Source of the DNA: Candidatus Omnitrophota bacterium
GTDB taxonomy: Bacteria; Omnitrophota; Gorgyraeia; Zapsychrales; Zapsychraceae
DNA length: 36,440 bases
NCBI GenBank assembly: GCA_023247445.1
Contig: JAHFGL010000024.1
Span: 1 to 36,440, forward strand
Direction: 5' to 3'
Shown here: piece after piece, positions 10,185-19,533 of the stretch
Position numbering within the stretch: the stretch's first letter is position 1
Layout of the letters: every line of letters begins with the position of its first letter
The notes under the pieces: model-generated
What the model was told of the DNA's origin: nothing
What the model saw: only the letters and a program-made list of their open reading frames with translations
Database searches by the model: none
Position numbers and translations under genes: made by a program

Positions 10185-10469
10185 ATGCCACACATAGTTA
10201 CTGAACCATGTATTAAATGCAAGTATACGGATTGTGTAACCGTTTGTCCTGTTGATTGTTTTCATGAAGATAAAGAAATGCTGGTTATTGACCCAGAAGT
10301 TTGTATTGATTGCGGCGCCTGCATTCCCGAATGTCCTGTTCAGGCGATTTATACTGAAGAAGATGTTCCAGAGAAATGGAAAAGCTATACTGCGTTAAAC
10401 AAAGATAAATCAAAAGAACTTCCTGTCATTACGGAAAAGAAAACACCTCTCGGTCCTGAAAAGAAATAA
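10185..10469 (+). CDS. fdxA: 7Fe-type ferredoxin (FdxA-like)
   Basis: [28 protein letters not shown]...[16 protein letters not shown]; strong upstream Shine-Dalgarno AGGAGG. Confidence 0.9.
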   Translation: MPHIVTEPCIKCKYTDCVTVCPVDCFHEDKEMLVIDPEVCIDCGACIPECPVQAIYTEEDVPEKWKSYTALNKDKSKELPVITEKKTPLGPEKK

Positions 10470-10470
10470 T

Positions 10471-10565
10471 ACACAAATCCCAAGTTCCAAACAATTAACA
10501 ATATCCAATAACCAAGAATTTCTGGCATTGAGATTTGGCATTTGTTTGGTATTTGGGATTTGTAA
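10471..10565. repeat. Long imperfect palindrome (ACAAATCCCAAGTTCCAAACAA ... TTGTTTGGTATTTGGGATTTGT type)
   Basis: Inverted arms visible by eye, beginning 2 nt after the fdxA stop. Confidence 0.75.
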
Positions 10566-10584
10566 TTTATAAGGTTGAAATCAT

Positions 10585-11058
10585 ATGTGGTTTTTCATGA
10601 ACACATGTTACTTGATGAGCATTGTCACCTTCCTCGCTCTTGTGATTGCTTTTTTCCAAAGCTTCCTTAATTTTCATGTGATTAATGCAAATCATGTGAC
10701 GTTTATGATTTTAACCAGTATTCTCTATGCGTTTACTGAAACGCTTGTCATCTTTTTTTACGTTGGCACAGGAGTTAGTATTAAAGAATATACCGCAGAG
10801 CATAAGTTAGATCATTCATTCCACAAACGCTCCATTGCCATTAAGCGTAAAGTGTATCCTCCCCTACTTCTTAATATGCTATTTATGGTCGTCTTATTTG
10901 TTTTGGTTGGCGCGGTTGACACACACCGGATCCCTTTACTCGTTTACGATCTTTTCTTTCTATTTTGTTTAATTGATTACGCTAGAATAAAAATTGTTCA
11001 AAATGATTGTTTTCGCTATAATACACAAATTATTTTAGAGATGTCTGGGTTAAAGTAA
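10585..11058 (+). CDS. Multi-pass membrane protein of unknown function
   Basis: 157 aa with several hydrophobic segments; AAGG upstream of ATG. Confidence 0.65.
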   Translation: MWFFMNTCYLMSIVTFLALVIAFFQSFLNFHVINANHVTFMILTSILYAFTETLVIFFYVGTGVSIKEYTAEHKLDHSFHKRSIAIKRKVYPPLLLNMLFMVVLFVLVGAVDTHRIPLLVYDLFFLFCLIDYARIKIVQNDCFRYNTQIILEMSGLK

Positions 11059-11219
11059 TGTATTATTTAGCCAAGATTGCCCAGGCCACTGGGTTAACGA
11101 TCATACTCGTTGAATATATTCGAAAGTTTCCAAATTTAATGAGTCCGCGCATTTTTGGCGTTGGAATTTTAGTTTTTGTTTTTGGATGGGTTATTAATCA
11201 ATTCTTATTAAAAAAATAG
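11058..11219 (+). CDS. 53-aa small membrane protein (not in the ORF track)
   Basis: ATG overlaps the upstream TAA (TAATG); MYYLAKIAQATGLTIILVEYIRKFPNLMSPRIFGVGILVFVFGWVINQFLLKK. Confidence 0.65.
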   Translation: MYYLAKIAQATGLTIILVEYIRKFPNLMSPRIFGVGILVFVFGWVINQFLLKK

Positions 11220-11223
11220 ATCA

Positions 11224-11364
11224 ATGAGAACGATTTTAAAATTTGATACCGGTGCGGATGGATTTAAGAAGATGATTTATGTCTTGGCTTTTATGGCGGT
11301 CGTTGTTTTAGTATGTGGAGTTTACTTTTTAATAACTACGTTCCCAGCTTCCTCGTCATTCTGA
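11224..11364 (+). CDS. 46-aa small membrane protein whose last codons and stop lie in a palindromic repeat
   Basis: MRTILKFDTGADGFKKMIYVLAFMAVVVLVCGVYFLITTFPASSSF*; start 4 nt after the previous stop; TGA comes from GTCATTCTGAG. Confidence 0.5.
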   Translation: MRTILKFDTGADGFKKMIYVLAFMAVVVLVCGVYFLITTFPASSSF

Positions 11365-11439
11365 GGCCAACGGCCGAAGAATCACAGAAGCACTTAAGTA
11401 ATCTTGAGATCCTTCGTCCCTTCGGACTCAGGATGACGG
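11354..11439. repeat. GTCATYCTGAG...CAGGATGAC palindromic element, copy B
   Basis: CGTCATTCTGAGGCCAACGGCCGAAGAATC ... GAGATCCTTCGTCCCTTCGGACTCAGGATGACGG. Confidence 0.9.
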
Positions 11440-11454
11440 AAAAAATAAAAGAAT

Positions 11455-11766
11455 ATGCTACAAAAATTAAAGAAGAAATGGAACATTGAAAGTAACCGCG
11501 ACTTTATTTTAATTATGATCGTCTTTTCACTGGCCGGGATGTCGATTGGATTCTTCCGTCGGCCAGTTTTTCACTGGTTAGGCATCACCGCACACACCCC
11601 TCTTTGGATTAAAATCCTCGCTTATATCCCGCTTATTCCCCCCATCTATCAAATCAATCTTCTTTTTTATGGATTTCTCTTTGGACAGTTTGATTTCTTT
11701 TGGGAAAAAGAAAAGAGATTAGGTCGATTTCTTTGGCAGGCGATCACACGTCAACGTACGACTTAA
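11455..11766 (+). CDS. Small membrane protein, possibly DUF6787-like
   Basis: 103 aa; LKKKWNIESNRDFILIMIVFSLAGMSIGFFRRPVFHWLGI. Family name from memory only. Confidence 0.55.
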   Translation: MLQKLKKKWNIESNRDFILIMIVFSLAGMSIGFFRRPVFHWLGITAHTPLWIKILAYIPLIPPIYQINLLFYGFLFGQFDFFWEKEKRLGRFLWQAITRQRTT

Positions 11767-12179
11767 AAAACATAAAGCATTAAGTAGATAACTACACCAG
11801 TCACTGATACATATATCCAAACTGGCAGTAGCCACCGTGTGATGCGGGTATGTTTATCAAAATTTTGTTTGTAGGCATGATAGAGCGCCATCAAGATAAA
11901 TGGCACGATCAGCGCCGCAAGCGGTGTGTGGGTAAGAAGAATAGTAAAATAAATGACACGCAGTATCCCGTCATGTTGGTAACGTGTTACACCAGGGTGA
12001 AGAACATGATAAGTCACATACGAGATTAAAAAGAGTGTTGAGAATACAAACGCCATGATCATAAATTGTTTATGGCGTTGTCTATTTTTGCGCTTGATTG
12101 CGAACCAACCACAAAGAAGCATGAGCCCCGCTAAGCCATTGAGTGTGGCATTAAGAAGCGGTTGATTAAAGGAGGCCAT
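11763..12179 (-). CDS. DUF420 family membrane protein (CtaM-like)
   Basis: 138 aa, four TM segments, YHVLHPGVTRYQHDG and HTPLAALIVPFILMALYHA; end of cox assembly operon. Confidence 0.8.
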   Translation of the reverse strand: MASFNQPLLNATLNGLAGLMLLCGWFAIKRKNRQRHKQFMIMAFVFSTLFLISYVTYHVLHPGVTRYQHDGILRVIYFTILLTHTPLAALIVPFILMALYHAYKQNFDKHTRITRWLLPVWIYVSVTGVVIYLMLYVF

Positions 12180-12768
12180 GATATTTCTCCTTTATAAGCA
12201 TAGCCGCATCTTTAAAAAGCTTATTGACGTCCTCTTGTTTTGTCCCATCATAATATCCTCGAATTAGACCATTTTTATCTACGAGAGTGAAATAAGTGCT
12301 ATGAAAAATTGGTTCGCTAATATCCCCTAGCTTAAAACTTTTAACAGCCAAGGTTGTAATATCTTCCCTTGTTCCGGTTAGAAAATACCAGTTAGGATTT
12401 GCTTTTTGCTTTTGAGCATATTGCTTTAAAACTTCAGCTGAATCATTCTCTGGATTTACGGTGATCGATACAAGGGCAATCTCAGGAACTAGCTCAAATG
12501 ATCGATTGAGTGCAGCCATCTGTTTTGTCATCATTGGACAGACACCACTACAGCTAGTAAAGAAAAAATCTGCAACCCACACACGACCTTTGAGTGAACT
12601 AAGGGTAATATCTTTCTGGTCAATATTTTTAAGTTTAAATTCTTGAATTTGTCCTAAGACGGGTAAACGAGGTTTTTTTATTTCAGCTTGGAATGAAAAA
12701 TATCCAAAGATTATCGCTAAAACAGTGGCGAAAATAAAAACAAAAAGAAATATTTTACGTGGATTCAT
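12166..12768 (-). CDS. SCO1/SenC family copper chaperone
   Basis: N-terminal TM, FFFTSCSGVCPMMTKQM (CxxxC) and later His in FHSTYFTLVD. Confidence 0.92.
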   Translation of the reverse strand: MNPRKIFLFVFIFATVLAIIFGYFSFQAEIKKPRLPVLGQIQEFKLKNIDQKDITLSSLKGRVWVADFFFTSCSGVCPMMTKQMAALNRSFELVPEIALVSITVNPENDSAEVLKQYAQKQKANPNWYFLTGTREDITTLAVKSFKLGDISEPIFHSTYFTLVDKNGLIRGYYDGTKQEDVNKLFKDAAMLIKEKYHGLL

Positions 12769-12775
12769 CGAATGA

Positions 12776-13645
12776 TTAGAAGTTAACGTCTATGACAATC
12801 AGTAATAATAGGATCGGGAGATAAAAAACTGTAGCCTTAAGAAGTTTGCGGGCATCAATAAGTGATTTGGTCATAGTTAAATTGCGTCCAACGATAAATA
12901 AAAGAACCCCCGCTATTAAAGCGCCAGCAAAATAAATGTATCCGGATAAGCCAATCAACGTTGGTAATAAGGATACAGGAATTAAAATAATTGAGTAAAG
13001 AAGGATTTGATTGAAGGTGCTTTTTCCATCAGGCTCAACGACAGGAAGCATTTTAAAACCCCCAAGCTTGTAATCTTCTTTAAACATCCAGGCAATCGCA
13101 TAAAAATGCGGATGCTGCCATAAAAATAAAATTAAAAAGATAATCCAAGCGCCAAGATCGATATTTCCTGTGGCCGCCGCCCAACCTCCCATTGGCGGAA
13201 TGGCGCCAGGAATAGAGCCAATGGTCGTATTTAACCAGCTGATACGCTTCATCGGAGTGTAAACGATAATATAGAGAAACGATGTTAAGAGACTTAAGAA
13301 CGCGGTTAAAAGATTAACTTTAATATAAAGAATCGTTAACCCAATAAGTGTAAGAAGAATGCCAAAGCTAAGGGCGTTGGCCGCCGATATAATGCCAGAT
13401 GGAATTGGACGATTGCGAGTTCGTACCATTTTGCAATCAATGTCTCGTTCTAAATAGTGATTTAGAACCCCTGATCCACCACACACACAAGCGGCCCCTA
13501 TTAAAAGATAAGTGAGTAAGCTCCATGAGGAAATTCCGTGTCCACCTAAATAGAATCCAAGCGTTGTTGTCACCAAGACGAGTGTTAGAATGCTTGGTTT
13601 CATCAGCTCTATATAGGCGTTTAATACAGATTTTTGTTTGATCAT
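12776..13645 (-). CDS. ctaB: Protoheme IX farnesyltransferase
   Basis: 289 aa UbiA-family; NHYLERDIDCKMVRTRNRPIPSG and YTPMKRISWLNTTIGSIPGAIPPMGGWAA. Confidence 0.95.
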   Translation of the reverse strand: MIKQKSVLNAYIELMKPSILTLVLVTTTLGFYLGGHGISSWSLLTYLLIGAACVCGGSGVLNHYLERDIDCKMVRTRNRPIPSGIISAANALSFGILLTLIGLTILYIKVNLLTAFLSLLTSFLYIIVYTPMKRISWLNTTIGSIPGAIPPMGGWAAATGNIDLGAWIIFLILFLWQHPHFYAIAWMFKEDYKLGGFKMLPVVEPDGKSTFNQILLYSIILIPVSLLPTLIGLSGYIYFAGALIAGVLLFIVGRNLTMTKSLIDARKLLKATVFYLPILLLLIVIDVNF

Positions 13646-13649
13646 ATGT

Positions 13650-14633
13650 TTATTTTTCTACAGATTTTTGCCACGTAAGCGGCGCAACTCGCAATAATAA
13701 TAAAACTGATAGCCCAAGTGTTGTGGCCCCTGTCATCACATGCAAACTAGTTATCGATGGGCTTTTGAGTGTTAACACGGTTAATATTCCAAGTGTGATT
13801 TGAACGACGATGGCAAAATTAAGCCAAAGGATTGTTCGGTAAATAAGTTTGTTTGAATTTTGGTAGTATTTTAATCCGATAAAATTTAAAAGGCAACAGG
13901 TAAGAAATATAATTAAGGCTCCAAGGCGATGGATAAAGTGAATAATGATTTGAAACATTGTCACGGGATCTAGGTCGTGATCAAAGCGCCAGCTATTGAT
14001 GCGGTTTAGCATGAGTTCGTCAAATTGCGGACGCAAGTCCCACCCCATGGTGGGAAAATCTGGAATGGCTAAGCCTGATTTTGTGTGTCGCATAATTGCG
14101 CCTAAAATTAATTGGATATAAACGAGTACAATCACGATCAAAGATATAGTGATAAATGATGAATTTTTTTTGTAGGATTCGTTTTCACGTTTTTGGCGTT
14201 CAATCGATTGGCTATACGCAAGAAAAATTGTTAAGACAAAGAATGTTTGAGCAAGAATCCCGTGACATATTGAAACAGGCGGCGGTAAAAATAATAATAC
14301 CGTAAGTCCCCCTAGAAGTCCTTGGGCAATAACCGCCCCTAAAGCAGCAAATCCTAAATTGCGAACCCACAGACGAGTTTCTGTCCGCCATAACCAAATG
14401 GCGAGGCACAGTGTTAGAAACCCAACGAATGAGGCCACCATGCGATGCCCATGCTCATAAAAAACTCCACCTACCATCGGTGGGAAAAATGATCCATAGG
14501 ACAGTGGCCAATCAGGAACTGATAATCCTGAGCCAGTGCTCGTTACCATGCCTCCAACAAAAATAAGAACCCATGTTGAAAAACAGGTGAGTTTTGAAAA
14601 TCGTCGTAGCCAAGTATTAGATGAAGTTTTCAT
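13650..14633 (-). CDS. ctaA: Heme A synthase, CtaA/COX15
   Basis: GGMVTSTGSGLSVPDWPLSYG, YEHGHRMVAS, ILGAIMRHTKSGLAIPDFPTM, HFIHRLGA. Confidence 0.95.
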   Translation of the reverse strand: MKTSSNTWLRRFSKLTCFSTWVLIFVGGMVTSTGSGLSVPDWPLSYGSFFPPMVGGVFYEHGHRMVASFVGFLTLCLAIWLWRTETRLWVRNLGFAALGAVIAQGLLGGLTVLLFLPPPVSICHGILAQTFFVLTIFLAYSQSIERQKRENESYKKNSSFITISLIVIVLVYIQLILGAIMRHTKSGLAIPDFPTMGWDLRPQFDELMLNRINSWRFDHDLDPVTMFQIIIHFIHRLGALIIFLTCCLLNFIGLKYYQNSNKLIYRTILWLNFAIVVQITLGILTVLTLKSPSITSLHVMTGATTLGLSVLLLLRVAPLTWQKSVEK

Positions 14634-14699
14634 AAGCTAATTAAGGAAGGAAATACGGTCGTAGGGCGAATTGGATAGTAGATTACCTTAAGCAATATA

Positions 14700-15680
14700 T
14701 TAATTCCAGAAACTATCCCCTCCCTCACTATCCGATGAGGAGGTCTCTTCTTGACTCTTAATCCAGGCATTAAAGGTTTCTTCCGGTTCGATCGTAAGAA
14801 ATCCCTTCATTTTATAATGACCGATGCCGCAAAGTTGTGCACAGCCAATTTGAAAATTATATTGTTGGATAAAATTATAAATATCTTCCTTTTCTTTTGG
14901 TGAAACATCGGTCAATTCCATATCTTCAAATTTTTCTAAGGCCCGTGCTTTTGTTTGTAAAGTCCCTCCCGCATCAATATATCCTAGTTCAACAAGTTTA
15001 GCCCAAACGGTATCAGCATCTTTAGCTACTTCGCTGAGTTCTTTTCTTGTAATGGATCCGGTTTTTGTCGGTGTAAACCATGTGGGGATACTCATTCCAG
15101 GGATGACATCTTGCTTAACGCGCATAACCGGCAAGGCAAAGGAATGCATAACATCGCGTGACGTTAAATGGATTAAAACAGGTTTTCCCAGCGGCAAGTG
15201 TAATTGATTAAGTGAATAGACATCATCCTTGCCATGAGGATCAGATGGATCTCGCCCTAATGGATTTGATTGTTTATCGTAAAATTTCATATCCGTTTTA
15301 CCAAAAATTTGATCAGCTCCAGGATAATGGATATTCCAGGCATATTGTTCAGCAATAATTTTAATTTCAAGTTTGTCAGGTCGATCAGGCAGAGCATTAA
15401 CTTGTTTGACCCAAAAAGGAATCGAGAATCCAATCAATAAAATTGTTTCAACAACGGCAACTGAGATTTCTAAATAACTCGAGACATGGGATTTCACCCC
15501 ATAATAATTTGCTTTAGGATTCGCCCATTTATTAAAACGGACTAAGGTAAAAAGAAAGAATGCCCCCCACCCGACAAATAAAGCAATCATCAGTAGATGC
15601 ACAAGGAAAATCATGAAATCAAGTTCGTGCCCATGGGAAGATGCCATGACGGGTAAATGCAGTAATTTAATAAGATCCAT
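14700..15680 (-). CDS. coxB: Cytochrome c oxidase subunit II
   Basis: Two N-terminal TM helices, AEQYAWNIHYPG, DVMHSFALPVMRVKQDVIPG, CuA motif CAQLCGIGHYKM. Confidence 0.95.
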   Translation of the reverse strand: MDLIKLLHLPVMASSHGHELDFMIFLVHLLMIALFVGWGAFFLFTLVRFNKWANPKANYYGVKSHVSSYLEISVAVVETILLIGFSIPFWVKQVNALPDRPDKLEIKIIAEQYAWNIHYPGADQIFGKTDMKFYDKQSNPLGRDPSDPHGKDDVYSLNQLHLPLGKPVLIHLTSRDVMHSFALPVMRVKQDVIPGMSIPTWFTPTKTGSITRKELSEVAKDADTVWAKLVELGYIDAGGTLQTKARALEKFEDMELTDVSPKEKEDIYNFIQQYNFQIGCAQLCGIGHYKMKGFLTIEPEETFNAWIKSQEETSSSDSEGGDSFWN

Positions 15681-15689
15681 AGAATCCCT

Positions 15690-15917
15690 TTATGAAAGTT
15701 GCCTTAATTTCGTTCGTCTCTTTAGTCCTAAAAAGAATGTGATGAATCCTCCGAGAACACATAGTAGTACAGCCATTAGCAGAATAACCCCTGCCCGAAG
15801 AGCGATGTTCGATTGGTCTTTAGGAGATCCAAAAAAACAGGCACTGCAGGCTAAAGCCTCAGAGCTATATAAAAAATTTATTGCGAATAAAGCAATGGTA
15901 GATATTTTTAGAATCAT
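15690..15917 (-). CDS. Small membrane protein with a CSACFFG motif (cox operon)
   Basis: 75 aa; signal/TM then CSACFFGSPKDQSNIALRAGVILL; between coxB and the other cox genes. Confidence 0.7.
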   Translation of the reverse strand: MILKISTIALFAINFLYSSEALACSACFFGSPKDQSNIALRAGVILLMAVLLCVLGGFITFFLGLKRRTKLRQLS

Positions 15918-16120
15918 TAGAGATTAAGTGACCTTATTTTTTGTAAAAACTTCATTCCATAAATACCAAAAAAAATAGCCAATACAAATGATATGGCGCT
16001 TGAAAATAAGAATTGGCTTGCCGTTGTATTTTGATACTGGAGCACTCCCCAGCAACCGAAAAATACGAGGGTTAAAACAAAAAAACTAATCAAAAGTAAG
16101 TGAACAGTTTTAAGAGACAT
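15917..16120 (-). CDS. Small two-TM membrane protein (cox operon); start likely 16120
   Basis: MSLKTVHLLLISFFVLTLVFFG...; start overlaps coxD end, GGA upstream. Confidence 0.6.
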   Translation of the reverse strand: MSLKTVHLLLISFFVLTLVFFGCWGVLQYQNTTASQFLFSSAISFVLAIFFGIYGMKFLQKIRSLNL

Positions 16121-16427
16121 ACGTTGTTCCGTGTGGGTGGCTCGCATGACTACCTAAAATTAAGGTGACCATGCCAAAAACAAAAAAGACAGTTAGCATT
16201 AATACGAGAAATATAAGTTTTCTTTCTGAGATTAAATGCATTAAATAACAAACCGAAAGTGTTGCTTGGAGTACGGCAATGCTTAAAATAAGTGTAATGC
16301 TTAAGGCTAAGTTTAAATGCATCTGGTGAATGCCCACCGAGATTGCGGTAAGAATAATTAAAGAAATAAAAATCGATCGGTATTGTTTGATTTCGTGTTG
16401 GAAATTTTGACCTTGCGCGTTTGACAT
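16110..16427 (-). CDS. coxD: Cytochrome c oxidase subunit IV (prokaryotic, COX4-like)
   Basis: 105 aa, three TM segments; position after coxC. Confidence 0.8.
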   Translation of the reverse strand: MSNAQGQNFQHEIKQYRSIFISLIILTAISVGIHQMHLNLALSITLILSIAVLQATLSVCYLMHLISERKLIFLVLMLTVFFVFGMVTLILGSHASHPHGTTYVS

Positions 16428-16442
16428 GATACCTTCCCTTTT

Positions 16443-17036
16443 TTAAGTCAAATATAGAACTGGAAATAAAAATAACCAAACTAAATCAACAAAGTGCCAA
16501 TAGAGTCCAGAGATTTCGATACGATTGGTAAATTGTTCTGGATTTGTTTTCCACATCTTGCTCCCTGGCCCCAGATTGTAAGAATTGACAACGAGCCCTC
16601 CCAAAATATGCAAGGCATGAACACCTGTCAGCGTAAAATAAATGGCCATAAAAGTGCTGTGGCTTGGATAAAGATGGTGATGAAATTTTGCCGAATATTC
16701 AGAGAGTTTTATTCCTAAGAAAACAAGTGTTAATAGAATTGTTGCCCCTTGAAAAAGACGAAACGTATCAAACTTTTTTTGCTTTAAGGAAACCCAGGCC
16801 ATGATCATGGTGATGCTTGAGGAAATAAGAATAAGTGTATTTAAGGCGCCCAAGTGAACATGAAGGATGGATGATCCTAGCGGCCAATCAACGGATCCGA
16901 TGCGTAAAATAATGTACGTCGAGAATAATGCCCCAAAGAGCATAACTTCAGAGGATAAAAACAACCAGATGCCTAATTTGGCATTATATAATCCAGAATC
17001 TTCGCGTGCTTTTATTGTATAAGGAATTTCATCCAT
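16443..17036 (-). CDS. coxC: Cytochrome c oxidase subunit III
   Basis: 197 aa; KLGIWLFLSSEVMLFGALFSTY, LTGVHALHILGGL, YWHFVDLVWLFLFPVLYL. Confidence 0.95.
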   Translation of the reverse strand: MDEIPYTIKAREDSGLYNAKLGIWLFLSSEVMLFGALFSTYIILRIGSVDWPLGSSILHVHLGALNTLILISSSITMIMAWVSLKQKKFDTFRLFQGATILLTLVFLGIKLSEYSAKFHHHLYPSHSTFMAIYFTLTGVHALHILGGLVVNSYNLGPGSKMWKTNPEQFTNRIEISGLYWHFVDLVWLFLFPVLYLT

Positions 17037-18766
17037 TATTTCACGACCTCCTGATCTTGGGGAACAAAGTCTTTACTTGCCCCAGGAACACTATATTCAT
17101 AAGGACCACGATAAACAATTGGTTCATGCGAAAAATTTCCATGGGGCGGTGGTGTTGGCGTGCTCCATTCCAATGTTGTGGCATCCCAAGGATTGTCTGA
17201 GGTGACTTTAGGCCCTTTAAAGATGCTCCAAAGAAGATTGATAATAAAAGGCAGTTGAAATATGGCCAAACCGATTGCAGAATAAAGAATCATTCCATGT
17301 AGATTTAAAACACCTTGAACATGCGCATATTGCATTCCCCCATCATATAGCCGTCGTGACATTCCCATCATTCCTTGCGTGAACATCGGGATAAAAATAC
17401 AGTTCATCAAAAACAGCGATGGCCAGAAATGCAGATGTCCCAATAATTCATTCATTCTTCTCCCCGTTACTTTCGGGAACCAAAAATAGATACCGGCAAA
17501 AATGGCAAAAATAGTTCCTGGCGCAACAATATAATGAAAATGGGCTATGACGTAATAAGTATCATGCAAATGAATATCTGGTGAGGATAAACCTAAAGGT
17601 AGCCCCGTTAAACCTCCGATACCAAACATCGGTAAGAATGCTAACGCAAATAACATTGGGGTGTTGATTCGAATGGATCCTCCCCACAATGAAATAAATA
17701 AACACGTTAAAATAATAACCGATGGAATGGAGATAATCATCGTTGTTGCTTGAAAGAAAGAACTGATGGCTGTTCCCATACCGGTTAAATACATATGATG
17801 GGCCCACACAACAAAGGATAAAAATCCTAACGCAATGGATGCCCAAACCATTGAATAATAACCCCATAATGGTTTTCGAATATTATTAGCTAAAATCTCC
17901 GCGATAATACCAATGGCAGGCAAAATTAAAACATAAACTTCTGGGTGAGCTAAAAACCAAAAAAGATGTTGCCATAACAAAACACTTCCTCCCCCACTAT
18001 AACCTTCGAGAGGTTGTCCGCTAATGACGAGTCCACTAGGCATAAAAAAGCTGGTGTGCGCCAATCGATCCATTAACTGCAAGATGCCAGCGGCCTCAAG
18101 CGGCGGAAAAGCTAAAAGTAAAAGAAAGTTTGTCACAAGCTGTGCCCAGACAAAAAATGGCAAACGCATAAAGGTAAGCCCTTTGGCTCTTAACTGAAAA
18201 ATCGTGGTGATAATATTGATTGATCCAAGTAAGGATGACGTAATCAAAAAAACCATCCCCAGCAGCCAAAATGTTTGTCCTTGTCCAATTGAAAGAACGG
18301 ATAATGGCGCATACGATGTCCATCCAGATTTTGCTGCTCCATCAGGAATAAAAAAGCTTGCAAACATGACGACCCCACCAACGAAATAAGCCCAATAACT
18401 GGCCATGTTAAGTTTTGGAAAGGCCATGTCGGGTGCACCAATTTGTAGAGGAACAACATAATTACCGAAAGCTCCGACAACCAAAGGAACAATCGCTAAA
18501 AAGACCATGATTGTCCCGTGCATCGCCCCTAATTCGTTATAGGCATCGGGAGTCATTGGAGAGAAAGATTCTCCCAGAAATTTTCCGATAAATGGAATCG
18601 CTGTCTCAGGATTGGCGAGCTCCCAACGCATCAGAAGCATTAATGAGAATCCAAATAACAAAAAGCAAAGTGCGGTAAGTCCATATTGCAGTCCGATCAT
18701 TTTGTGATCGGTTGAAAAGATATATTTACGCCAGAAAGGTAAATCGTGAGAATGGCTTTCGCTCAT
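17036..18766 (-). CDS. coxA: Cytochrome c oxidase subunit I (A-type heme-copper oxidase)
   Basis: 576 aa; WQHLFWFLAHPEVYVLILP, VWAHHMY, HDTYYVIAHFHYIVAPG, GNYVVPLQIGAPDMAFPKLN. Confidence 0.98.
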   Translation of the reverse strand: MSESHSHDLPFWRKYIFSTDHKMIGLQYGLTALCFLLFGFSLMLLMRWELANPETAIPFIGKFLGESFSPMTPDAYNELGAMHGTIMVFLAIVPLVVGAFGNYVVPLQIGAPDMAFPKLNMASYWAYFVGGVVMFASFFIPDGAAKSGWTSYAPLSVLSIGQGQTFWLLGMVFLITSSLLGSINIITTIFQLRAKGLTFMRLPFFVWAQLVTNFLLLLAFPPLEAAGILQLMDRLAHTSFFMPSGLVISGQPLEGYSGGGSVLLWQHLFWFLAHPEVYVLILPAIGIIAEILANNIRKPLWGYYSMVWASIALGFLSFVVWAHHMYLTGMGTAISSFFQATTMIISIPSVIILTCLFISLWGGSIRINTPMLFALAFLPMFGIGGLTGLPLGLSSPDIHLHDTYYVIAHFHYIVAPGTIFAIFAGIYFWFPKVTGRRMNELLGHLHFWPSLFLMNCIFIPMFTQGMMGMSRRLYDGGMQYAHVQGVLNLHGMILYSAIGLAIFQLPFIINLLWSIFKGPKVTSDNPWDATTLEWSTPTPPPHGNFSHEPIVYRGPYEYSVPGASKDFVPQDQEVVK

Positions 18767-18780
18767 GCGGTAATCCTATT

Positions 18781-19494
18781 TTATTTTTTGCTACCAGGTT
18801 TCGAAAATGTGAAAGCAAGATCTTTCGTCTCACCCTCAGCCACGGTGACTGTTTGTTTTTGTGTACCTAATTTTTCATGCCAGGCTTCGATGTCGTAGGT
18901 TCCGGCCGGAAGATTATCAATTGTAAATTTTCCATCGGCCTTGGTGACATTAAAGAATGGATTCTCCGTTACGGTAACCCAAGCCTCCATCCAAGGATGG
19001 ACATCGCACTTCATCGCGAACATAAATTCGGCTTTATCATAGACCTTTGTTGTCTCCGTTTTAAATTTTGGCATGGCAAGATTAAATTCGGGATTAATTT
19101 TAGATAAGGAATGGACATTGTGAAGCGTTCCATCAGGATTAAGAATCTTTAAGGTTTGACCTTGCATGATAGCAATGACGTGAGGATCATACATACATCC
19201 GACTTGGCTAAGCACCGCCGCCTGCGTTGGAACTGGATAATCTTTTTTAGCAAGGCCACTTGCAACGCGAACAAATACATTGCCCATGGTGTTCCCTTCC
19301 CCTAAAACTAATTTTTGTGGATAAACAGCCTCTTTGTGATGGCTTAAACAAATAAGATCAGCATCCATTTTGATTTCTTTAAACTTTGGCACTTCTCCAT
19401 CAAATTTGGCGGTTCCGGTAATGGTGGCGGCAAAAGCAGGAACTGACAAAACAATTGAAAAAATTAAAGTTAAAAAATAATTTTTGCTTCTCAT
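18781..19494 (-). CDS. Periplasmic cupredoxin-like plus carboxypeptidase-regulatory-like domain protein
   Basis: Signal peptide; DGTLHNVHS ... MKCDVHPWMEAWVTVTENPFF then ADGKFTIDNLPAGTYDIEAWHEKLG. Confidence 0.8.
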   Translation of the reverse strand: MRSKNYFLTLIFSIVLSVPAFAATITGTAKFDGEVPKFKEIKMDADLICLSHHKEAVYPQKLVLGEGNTMGNVFVRVASGLAKKDYPVPTQAAVLSQVGCMYDPHVIAIMQGQTLKILNPDGTLHNVHSLSKINPEFNLAMPKFKTETTKVYDKAEFMFAMKCDVHPWMEAWVTVTENPFFNVTKADGKFTIDNLPAGTYDIEAWHEKLGTQKQTVTVAEGETKDLAFTFSKPGSKK

Positions 19495-19533
19495 ATAGCC
19501 CTTCCTTTTTATCTAAAATAGGTTTGTGAGTAA

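Noticed and set aside
14634-14699. A promoter or riboswitch between coxB and ctaA
   Set aside because: No convincing -35/-10 pair or conserved RNA fold could be seen by eye
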